Assembly: GCF_040712315.1 (NCBI RefSeq)
Contig: NC_134021.1
Location: 23,152,501 to 23,216,500 of the forward strand
From: Castanea sativa
Taxonomy: Eukaryota; Streptophyta; Magnoliopsida; Fagales; Fagaceae
Direction: 5' to 3'
Length of the DNA stretch: 64,000 nt
Positions 55,635 through 64,000 of this stretch are shown here, piece by piece. A program made the translations under genes and the position numbers. The first letter of the stretch is position 1. Every line of letters begins with the position of its first letter. The notes below the pieces were generated by a model. That model searched no databases. It was not told where the DNA came from and saw only the letters and a program-made list of their open reading frames with translations.

Positions 55635-56845
55635 AGGGTATGTTTGGTAACTGCTTTTTCCTCTATCTTTTGTTTTCAAAAACAATTTTCTATTTTTGAG
55701 ACTAAAATACTTATTTGGCAACCCAAAATGGATAGAAAACAAAAATTGTTCTCAAAACTCAATTTGTGAAGAAAACTGAAAACATGCAAAAAGCTATTTT
55801 CAATTTATAGTTTTCAAAAGTCTGTTGTAGGAATAAAAGGCCCAAAAATGCATATTGGGCCATGGGCTATGTCTGAAGGTATTCATTGGTCCGAGGACAA
55901 ATAAACAGTAATGAAAATGTTAGACCTAGAGGTCCGCGAGCAAGTTGCAACTGAGGAAGCTAAGGGAGGTAGGTTGAGGAGGGGTGTCTCCTCGGCAAAG
56001 CGAAGCAAATGTCAGATGGTATGTCCTATTATCTACAATGACATTCCAGGAGATTCTATTGATGAAAATATGCTTCATAGGAGCACAGAGCAAAGAAACA
56101 GTTATGAAATATCTAAGAGAAAGTTGCAACCACCGCATTGAATGCTTTGTATCCAACTTTCTGGCCGCGTTAATGAGGAAGTGATATCTAAACAGTGATT
56201 TCAGCCTTACAGCTGCTCCCAAAAACTTTAGGAAATGGCTGACGGGACAAGAATCAAGACCAGCTAATAAGTCTACACGTGGATGGCGGAGATGGAGGAT
56301 GAGATATAGTATAAAATAGAAAGATGTCCCTAAGAGAAATGAGGGGAGAGATTTTTGTAATGAGACTAGAGAGAAATATTTATAAGAACGGATTCTCCCG
56401 TATTGAGCTGAGGATGATTTTCTTTAGATTTAATCAGTTTATCTTCACTTTCTTGTCATCTGGATCCATTTTACTTATTGTCTAACTCATTAAAGCCCAG
56501 TTTTCCAACCCACTCTCTACAAATTCATTGTATTGGACACTTTGGGCCGAAGTTCATCCATCCTTTGGGCTTGGGAACCAAATTGCGTCCTTACATCTAT
56601 GAAAACACATATTTGATTTAATGAATCTATCTCATTTAATGAGTTAGTATTAGAGTTCAAATCCTAGTAACAATATATTTTAGTATATTCTATTTTTTTC
56701 TTCATAAAACTATTATGTTTTTTTTTAATTTCAACTAACCAAACATGTTTTTGAGTTCAAAAATACAAGAAAATTGTATTTTCTTTATATTCACAAAAAC
56801 AAGTTTATGAAAATAGAAAATAAAAACTGTTACCAAACATAACCT
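55635..56845. mobile_element. MITE with (T)TGTTTGGTAAC ends, split by a solo LTR
   Basis: Left end AGGGTATGTTTGGTAACTG and complement of the right end AGGTTATGTTTGGTAACAG are inverted repeats. Flanks AATTATCTTTA (55624-55634) and AATTGTCTTTA (56846-56856) are a likely target duplication. The solo LTR at 55826-56595 lies inside and is the younger insertion. Confidence 0.7.
55826..56595 (+). mobile_element. Solo LTR (770 bp) nested in the MITE
   Basis: Begins TGTAGGAATAAAAGGCCC, ends CGTCCTTACA. Flanks TCTGT (55821-55825) and TCTAT (56596-56600) match at four of five bases. It shares GGTCCGAGGAC, CTGGCCGCGTTAATGAGGAAG and CACTCTCTACAAATTCAT with the LTRs of the full element, so it belongs to a relative. 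The short frames inside on both strands are shadows. Confidence 0.78.
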
Positions 56846-57029
56846 AATTGTCTTTAGTTGGGCTTCCATATCCTTGAAGAAAAAAAGAGGAAATTACTTT
56901 GAAATCATCATTGATTTTTATTTTTATTTTTATCACTATGACTCATATCACACAAAATAGCAGTAAACAAATTATGAGTTATTACATAATTTTTTTAAAA
57001 ATAACTAACTTCATAAATAATCAATTAGA
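56846..57029. other. Short AT-rich spacer
   Basis: No feature recognised before the tandem pair that follows. Confidence 0.4.
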
Positions 57030-57647
57030 ATGTTTCTTTTTCTTTTTCGTTAGTTCTAAAATAAAATACATTTATAAATTTTCCAAACCAAAACCTCAAA
57101 CACCCAAAGACTCAAAACAAATCACAACCTTCACAAAATCCATAGCGTCTGACTTTAACATCAAAACCGTAAACCACTATCACTGAATAAAAACGCAAGC
57201 CTTCTTCCTTAGTCATAGCCTACTTATACAGATTGATCATATGATACTGCAATGTTGAAGTTATGTAGGTGTTGTTAAAAGGTTGAAGGCAAATGACATC
57301 GTTTTTTTTTTTTTCTTTTTTTGTATTTGAGATGGGATGACATGAAAGACTGTGGACACATATATAAATGAGTAGAAGTTAAAAACGTGAATGGAAATGC
57401 AAAGAATTTTTTGTGTGTGAGAAAGAGGAAAAGTTTTAAAAAATTGAATCAAATGAAACAAATAGTAGTGTTAAAACATTGAATAAAAATGTAACAAAAA
57501 GTAGTCTTGAAACATTGAACCAAAAGAAATAATGAGTCTCTATTTTTTAATTTGTTTTTAATTCTGATGTGACTTAAGAGTATTTCTATTCTCTTCATAG
57601 AATGCATCACATGGTAGAACCTCATACTCTTCTGTATGAAATCTTTG

Positions 57648-57650
<3 letters not shown>
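57030..57650 (-). pseudogene. Unrecognised small locus, copy 1 of a tandem pair
   Basis: About 600 bp similar along its length to 57945-58545, read on the minus strand. Reading frames corresponding to the second copy's protein are broken by several stops. The position equivalent to the second copy's TATA box reads CTATGAAGAG, so that box is lost. The MSFAFN segment aligns with MSFTFN of the second copy. I do not recognise the family. Confidence 0.4.

Positions 57651-57711
<61 letters not shown>
57651..57711. repeat. (TA)n(GATA)n microsatellite
   Basis: TA repeats at 57651-57694 run into several GATA units, separating the two copies of the tandem pair. Confidence 0.9.
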
Positions 57712-57713
<2 letters not shown>

Positions 57714-57944
57714 CTAATTGATTGATTAATGAATAGTAAGTTGCTCGTGCAACATAAATAATGTTGTAACATTTTATGTAAGATGGTTTTGGATAATGTT
57801 GTATCAAAACTTTGTTAGTACTGAGTTCATCATAAGAAGCAACAATTATAAATTGTACATATCCATTATAATGATTTAGTTCAAGTAATGAGAAAAAAAA
57901 AAAAACAATTTTGGAGGAATATTGTAAAATAAAATTTGATATAG

Positions 57945-58545
57945 AATGTGTCTTTCTATTTCTCCTTAATTCTAAAACAAAATGCACATCTTAAACATCC
58001 ACGATTAATCACATCCTTTACAAAACCCACAAGTTTACAATAGCCGGCCTTAACATCAAAATTGTAATTGCCGCTGTCACTCAATATAAAATGCAAGCAC
58101 CCTTCCTTGGTTGTAGTCAACTCATATATCCTAGAATTAGATGGAACAACAATGTTGGATATGGTAGTTGTTGAAAAATTGAAGGTAAATGACATTGTTT
58201 TTGGTTTGTGTGTACTTGACATAGGATGACATGAATGGCTATAGATAGGTATATATAAAGGAGTAGAAGTGCAAGAGGTGAAAATAGTGAATTGAAATAC
58301 AAAGAGTTCTAGTGTGTATGTGTGAGGGAGGAAAAGTCTTGAAATATTGAACCAAAGGAAACAAAGAATATTTATTTTTTATTTAGAAAAATCTTGAAAC
58401 ATTGAACAAAATGAAACATATAGTCAATATTTAATTTTTTTCCTTATCTCTGATGTGGCATTTGAGAATATTTCAATTCTCTTTATATAGAATGCACCAC
58501 TTGGCAGAACCTTATACCTGCCCACATGAGGTTTTTGCTTTTACA
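57945..58545 (-). pseudogene. Unrecognised small locus, copy 2, possibly encoding a secreted protein with a frameshift
   Basis: On the minus strand a CTATATAAAG TATA box (58490-58481) is followed about 180 bp later by ATG 58302, opening a signal-peptide-like N-terminus (MYFNSLFSPLALLLLYIYLS, then a short polar stretch). That frame soon ends. A second frame from 58222 to 57956 continues with MSFTFNFSTTT, a stretch with VPSNSRIYEL, and five cysteines. One single-base shift near 58200 would join them. The layout suggests a short secreted protein of about 115 residues, either recently broken or spliced in a way I cannot see. No known family recognised. Confidence 0.35.
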
Positions 58546-58897
58546 CACACACACACACACACACCAGTGCTTCTGTTAGAATGAGCAAGAAAGAAAGAAA
58601 TAAAATAAAGAAACAAACAATTAATTGAAATATGGTTCGCCAAGGATCTTGTAGCTGAATTAGAACTTTCACATGCACAACGGCCTAAGGGTTTAGGGGG
58701 GAAAGAGCTCGAGCTACGGAAGTTGCAGCATATTGTAATTATTTAAAAAAAAAATGAAATATGAATTATACATAGATCATATGTGAGTTTGAATGTAGCA
58801 AGACAAGTGATAATTTAGAGAAACCATGAAAGTGCTAAGCAATTGTGGTAGTTGCTAGGGTTTTGAGGTGGGAAGAAAGGAGTCCTAACTCCCAAAG

Positions 58898-58942
<45 letters not shown>

Positions 58943-59544
58943 AAGTAATTTTCTCTAATAAACCCTAATACTAACGTGAGTCTCTCTAATATTTTAGTCT
59001 AATTGAAGAAATAAAAAAATTATAATGAGGTATAAATTTGTGAGGTTTGCAAAGCTAACATGTCAAATTTTAAAAAGTTAACAAAAAGTCAAAAATTTTG
59101 GTTTTATATTATATATAAATTATAGCTAGATAAACGTAGAAGCAAAAAGAAGACGACCAAACTGGTGGTCTTACGAATGGAATCGGTTAATTATTGGACC
59201 ATACCTACCAAGTCCAACCATTTAATAATTAGTGTTTATTTATGTGTTTTGTTTTGTTTTGTTTTTTTTTATTGAAGCACAATTTGAAGTTTAGTAAGAA
59301 ACATTCAAGAATGATAATAAAACTTTCTTTAATTTTATGATTGATGCCGGCCCCAATCACGCTTGGTGTTCACTTTAAGCAACCCTAGGTTCTGACACCT
59401 ATTTTCGTATATTTTTTGTCCTGCATCCATCCAAATAATGATACGTCTAATGTGTAGCTGCACTGGACCTATCTAAATAATGACATGTGTCTAATAGTGA
59501 TGTATCATTTGAATGAGTACTGTGGAACTAGTTACTCACCAAAT
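58546..59544. other. Intergenic with microsatellites
   Basis: (CA)n ends at about 58563, and (CT)n lies at 58899-58938. TTTTGTTTTGTTTTG near 59237. No gene supported. Confidence 0.5.
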
Positions 59545-60006
59545 CCAAGTCCTTAGAGCATCCACATTCATTTATCCCAATTCTATCCTATTTTACCATC
59601 TAAAAAGTTACTTTATCAATTATACAATACAATTTTACAATACTTCCACATCAAAACTTCTATTTTCCTATTCTACTCATTAAAATAATATTTCTGCATA
59701 ATAAAATAATATATTTCACAACATTATTTATTCTCTCTCTTTCTTTCTTTCTGCTCAAGATCCACCATCACCTCCACCGCCGCACCACACACACCTGCCC
59801 CCTCCACCAGCAGCAACCCATCAGCAACCCATAATCTACCGTCAACACCAAAAATAAATAAATAAATAAATAAACCCAAACTATCAAACCCTCTCCAATC
59901 ATCAACACCACAAAAAAAAAAAAAACAGCAACCCATAATCTACCATCAACACCCAAAAAAAAAAAATACCCAGACCATCAAACCCTCTCCGATCATCAAC
60001 ACCACC

Positions 60007-60037
<31 letters not shown>

Positions 60038-60175
60038 CAGAGCAACCCACAATCTGCCATCAATCACTAACCAAACAATCTGCCATCAACCCACAATCTG
60101 CCATCAATCACTAATCAACCCACCGCCACCCACCAACCCAAAACCCATTCCATCGCTAACCAAACCCAGCCCAGC

Positions 60176-60345
60176 CCACCGAGATGCCGATCCAAACCCA
60201 GCCCGCCACGATCTCCAACATTTTGTTGACCCACGCGGAGACGCCGATCCAAACCCAGCCCACGCGGAGATGCCGATCCAAACCCAGCCCACGCGGAGAT
60301 GCCGAGATGCCGATCCAAACCCACGCGGAGACGCCGATCCACGAG
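60176..60345 (+). repeat. Minisatellite, about 29-bp units
   Basis: Variants of CACGCGGAGATGCCGATCC followed by AAACCCAGCC are repeated about five times, with shortened units near 60295-60345. GC-rich compared with the surroundings. Confidence 0.85.
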
Positions 60346-60529
60346 AGAGATGTGAGAAAAGGAGTGAGGAGGGAGGAGCTGTTGTGAGAGAGATAGGAGC
60401 TGTTGTGAGAGAGAGAGGAATTGAGAGTCAGAATGAGAGAGAGAGAGATGAGAGACCGTGGAGAGAATGAGAGAGAGAGAGAGATGAGATAAAACTTTTA
60501 AGGATAAAATATTAATATTTTTTTTTCCC

Positions 60530-60577
60530 ATTGAGCTACAGTGCGGTTCTACATTTAGAACCGCACTGTAGCTCAAT
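60530..60577. repeat. Perfect 22-bp hairpin with a 4-base loop
   Basis: Left arm 60530-60551 (ATTGAGCTACAGTGCGGTTC and TA) is the exact complement of 60556-60577; the loop is CATT. The related element at 20330-20350 has a single GGCACTGTAGCACAATTG arm. Confidence 0.95.
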
Positions 60578-60705
60578 TGTATATTTTTTTACAATCCTGA
60601 CGTTTTACAACATTCAATGGAGGGAGCATTTGGGCCTAAAAGGGTTTTTCATGCTTAAATTTGGAATATAGCATTTTTGATGCTGATGCTCTAAACAAAT
60701 TCTGT

Positions 60706-61749
60706 TTTTGTATTTGTACGACAATTGATAATATTTTATTACTTAGCCCCTACCTCCCTACATCTTTTCATGCCGCTAGAGACTAGAAAGTGACATAGAA
60801 ACATTCAACAAAAAATTTTCCCTCCTTCCAAGTAGATTTTTTATTAATATTTTTGTAGTGCCGTGCACATAGATGGATGAAGTACTTTCAAACAGTGTGC
60901 CTTTGTTTGGATAAAAATAAAAATTATTTTACTATGTAGTTTATTTTTACAACTATTCATAGATTTTATTACACACTTTTGATATTATTGATGAATTTCA
61001 CCGTATTATTTCAATTAATTTTTATTTTTATTTATAGTATTTTCAATAATAAATTTTTAATTTTAACAAAATAAACTATATCTCAACCTATCCTATATAT
61101 CACTGTAGGAAGGTGCGTTGTCGGTGGCTCATCAAATATTTTTATGGCAATATAGCGAGCTCAGAATGGGGGAGCTTTGTCTTTAGACGGGTTTTCCAAA
61201 CCGATCTCACATAAAATTAAAAAAAGTCGATGTGGGACTTAGCCAAAGCTCTCACTTTAAAAAAGAGTTTCATCATATCAAGTCATTTTCGCATGATTTC
61301 CCCAATCGAACAAACGCGACAAAAGCAAGCATGCTTCATAACGCATCCAATTGTACACATCTATCAAATAAAAAACACTCACCAAATCACCACCAAAAAA
61401 ATCAAGATAAAAAAAAAAAAAAAAATCATAAAAACCCCACCACCTTAATAAACCAATCATCAAACCCGACACATGAATCGAATTGGTTTCACTTTCAGCC
61501 TTTCGAACCATTATTCATGTCACAACCTTACCTCACATCACATCCAATCAGAAAAAAATAAAAAATTAGAGCTCAAAAAAAAAAAAAAAAAGAAGAAGAA
61601 GGAGAAAAGGAAAATGAATGCCATTGATAAAACTTCCTAAATAAACTGATAACGCCAAACCCCTAAAACTCACTTCCTCTTAGTTCTTATTGTTGTGTCT
61701 GAGTCTGAGTCTGAGTCTGACACACTTTGTTGTTTCTCGTCTAACAAAA
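60706..61749 (+). promoter_or_regulatory. Upstream region of the carboxypeptidase gene
   Basis: It includes an old AT-rich repeat (about 60900-61090, similar to 14160-14335), a GATGTGGGACTTAGCC phrase near 61220 typical of retroelement remnants, A-runs at 61409-61424 and 61577-61591, and a GTCTGA hexamer run (61697-61720) in the likely leader. Frames at 61230-61561 lack domains. Confidence 0.45.
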
Positions 61750-63980
61750 ATGGTAGAGACTGTCTGGAAAGGGACATCAAAGCCTTCGGCCTTATGTACC
61801 TTCCTGCTACTCATTCTTCTCTGCATTTTTGGTTTCTATAGTTTACACTACCCGCACTCTACAGAAATAAATCCGAATGCCCCAAATGCCCTCCGCTTCC
61901 GCCAGATATTCCTCTCCTCTGCCACCAACTACACCATAGCTGCCTACCTCCGCGCCCTCACGCTGCACCCTCACCTCGCCGGAACCGCGCCCTCTTTAGC
62001 CACCGTGAACTACGTCGTTTCCCACTTCAAAAACCTCAGCCTCCAAACCCACACCGCTCAGTACAAAACCCTACTCTCCTATCCTACGCACTCCTCTCTC
62101 TCCGCGCATTTTACCAACGGGACAGTCCACGACCTGTCGTTGTCGGAGCCCTCGAAGAACGACAACGGTGACGACGCTGCTGTAGTACGACCTTATCACG
62201 CGTACTCGCCGTCGGGTACGGCGTTCGCTAAAGCGGTGTTCGTGAATTACGGGAGGGACGTGGACTTTGAGGCGATCAAGGAGTTGAATGTGAGTGTCAA
62301 AGGGTGCGTAGTGATTGCGAGAAGAGGAGATTTGCCTAGAGGGATTGTGGTTCAGAAGGCGGAGGAGAATGGAGCTGTGGCGGTGCTGATGTACACTGAG
62401 GGCGAAGAGGTCAAAGGGTTCGAGAGAGGGACTGTGATGAGTGGCGTGGGGGACCCACTTAGTCCTGGCTGGGCTGCAGTCGATGATGCCGAGACTTTGG
62501 AGTTGGAAGACACTCAAGTCTTGAAAAGATTTCCCAACATTCCATCCATGCCCTTGTCGGTTCGGGCAGCTCAGATCATTTTGGACTCACTCGGTGGCGC
62601 TCCGCCGCCGGAAATATGGCGGGTTCACCTCCGGGCTGTCGGGCCGGGCCCGACTATCTTGAACTTCACTTACCAGGTTGGTGATGTCTGATGTGTTTCT
62701 TTCTTTTTCTTTTTTTGGTAGTGGATGGTTTTATCATTCCCCACTCGTTGGAGGGACTTAGACTTTTTTTGTTTGACTTTATATTTAAAGTCAAATGTTG
62801 TTAGAAAAAAAAAAAAAAAAAAAAAGGAAAAATGATGAGTTTTGTGGTGGGATGGAACAGTGTTTTGACTTTGATGCTATGTTTTCTGTTATTGTTTGTT
62901 CTGTTTGTTAGACTGGTAGTTGAGTAAAGTTTCGTCAAACTTTGGATGTGGGCAATTGTCTTGCTTTGGTTAATTTGATTGTGGATTGGTAGTTTGGCAG
63001 TGGATAGTAAAATTTTGTACTATATTTGGGAAAGTTGGCCTTTTTGGAGTTCTTCATTTATTGAGCCAACATTTTATTCAAATATGGATGGTGGGTGGTT
63101 CAGTATTTGTTCAGTTTTTGGAAATTTTGGAAGCCTTGTGCTCTGGCTCATGATTGCTAGTTTTTGGAAAAGTTTGGACTCACCCGCAAAATAAATTGTC
63201 ATACATGAATTTAAATTGAGTTTCTTGGACTTTACTTTGGGGAGGTAACTTCAGGACAATACAAAGGAAATAGTTCAAGTTGTATGGAGGTAGGTAGGTT
63301 TATCTTGGCCTGGTGCGTGCATGGATATTGGCTGCATGCTTTTTGTGTGCAGTCTCATAATGGGATTTGGGGGATTGACTTCTTTGCACTTGTGTTCTTC
63401 AATTGAAAGCTGAACATCTTCACATGTCAGATTATTGCTAAAGGGTTGAGACCACTGACATAATGTGCTTATGAATCTTTTTTTTTTTCCTCACATTTTT
63501 TAGGGGGAGAAAAAGGTAGCGACTATTCATAATGTTTTTGCTGTCATAAGGGGTTCGGAAGAGCCTGATCGCTATGTGCTGCTTGGAAATCATAGAGATG
63601 CATGGACTTATGGTGCTGTTGACCCCAACAGTGGAACTGCAGCGCTGCTTGACATTGCTCGTAGATATGCTCTTATGATGCGCTTGGGGTGGCAGCCTCG
63701 AAGGACAATAATTCTCTGCAGTTGGGATGCAGAAGAGTTTGGGATGGTGGGTACTGTTTAATTTTCTCTTGGACTATGTTCATGTATAAGACTTCTAAAT
63801 TTAGTATGTATTGGTTTGTCCTTTCAGATAGGATCAACTGAATGGGTTGAACAGAACCTTGTGAATCTGGGCTCCAAAGCAGTAGCCTACCTTAATGTAG
63901 ATTGTGCGGTTCAAGGTCCGGGTTTCTTTGTTGGTGCTACGCCTCAGTTGGACAGTCTACTTCTTGAGGTCACAAAGAAG
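61750..63980 (+). CDS. Glutamate carboxypeptidase II-like, AMP1/LAMP1 family (5' part; continues past the window)
   Basis: Exons 61750-62676, 63504-63746 and 63828-63980 with GT/AG junctions, all phase 0, give the first 360 residues of a protein that is about 700 long in the family. A membrane anchor (about residues 14-33) follows the N-terminus, so it is a type II membrane protein. The PA-like domain spans roughly 150-290, and M28 peptidase starts about 310. Visible metal-site residues by homology to human GCPII are H339 (GNHRDAW), D349 (VDPNSG), E386/E387 (DAEEFGM) and D415 (NVDCAV). The last zinc histidine lies beyond the window. Arabidopsis AMP1 limits meristem size and acts at the ER in miRNA translational repression. 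Whether this is AMP1 or LAMP1 I cannot settle; the MVET...SKPS start hints at LAMP1. An in-frame ATG at 61690 exists, but the start at 61750 places the anchor as expected. Confidence 0.9.
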
Positions 63981-64000
63981 GTAAAGTGTTTAATAAATAA

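Larger units (their letters stand above)
59545..60705. mobile_element. Composite MITE with minisatellite and hairpin
   Basis: Ends TTAGAGCATCCACATTCA and the complement of TTGATGCTGATGCTCTAA are inverted repeats. Inside are a C/A-rich region (59760-60130) with repeated CAACCCATAATCTACC / CATCAACACC phrases, a minisatellite of about 29-bp units (60176-60345), GA-rich tracts (60345-60490) and a perfect hairpin (60530-60577). The short frames are repeat artefacts. Confidence 0.6.

Noticed and set aside
60115..60576. Overlapping frames with PIQTQP- or GLGSAS-type repeats
   Set aside because: They are products of the 29-bp minisatellite and GA tracts.
61232..61561. 109-codon frame upstream of the carboxypeptidase gene
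   Set aside because: Lysine/asparagine-rich translation of A-runs in the promoter region, with no domain.
1..64000. tRNA, rRNA or organelle-derived genes
   Set aside because: None recognised on reading; only the tRNA-Asp-complementary primer site was found. A dedicated tRNA scan was not possible.

Overview
The window is nuclear DNA of a flowering plant. It is AT-rich, with large spliced genes, GT-AG introns, LTR and LINE retrotransposons, hAT/Mutator-type elements, Helitron-like repeats and many (TA)n tracts. The gene families (SPX-RING ligase, AVT3-type amino acid transporter, SAM-domain protein, AMP1-type carboxypeptidase) are typical of eudicots. A woody eudicot, perhaps Fagales, fits my impression of the repeats, but the sequence alone does not prove it. 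Introns and coding intervals below were worked out by hand from splice sites and phase.

Layout. 1-862 and 12085-13500: AT-rich dispersed and tandem repeats with a Helitron-like end. 863-12084: a nearly intact Ty3/gypsy retrotransposon of the Tat type. It has 751/750-bp LTRs (about nine substitutions and one indel apart by eye), a TATTC target duplication, gag-protease and RT/RNase H/integrase in one frame separated by a UAG in a leaky context, six 151-bp tandem repeats, and a three-exon antisense gene. 14545-22525 and 24950-31440: two direct copies of one segment, each with an SPX-RING E3 ligase locus. The first locus (15328-19273) is intact with six exons. The second (27858-30678) is broken by a nonsense codon, a 7-bp insertion and a lost splice acceptor. 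Several transposons sit in one copy and are absent at the matching place in the other. 33600-38495: decayed L1-type LINE sequence. 39096-39881: a SAM-domain gene. 41100-42470: repeats. 43019-47113: a three-exon AVT3-like amino acid transporter. 47114-61700: mostly non-genic, with a GC-rich hAT-like element, a ~700-bp tandem duplication carrying a solo LTR, a second solo LTR nested in a MITE, an unrecognised tandem pair of small possible secreted-protein loci, and a composite MITE with a minisatellite and perfect hairpin. 61750 to the end: the first three exons of an AMP1/LAMP1-type glutamate carboxypeptidase II, which continues beyond the window.

The host genes are independent single-copy-style loci and do not form a pathway cluster. 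The coordinated unit is the retrotransposon, where gag-pro, pol, primer site, polypurine tract and antisense gene belong together. The features I rate most worth checking are the UAG-CAG-UUA junction between gag-pro and pol, the spliced antisense gene with its PKKKRKV motif, and the tandemly duplicated ligase locus whose two copies have had different fates.
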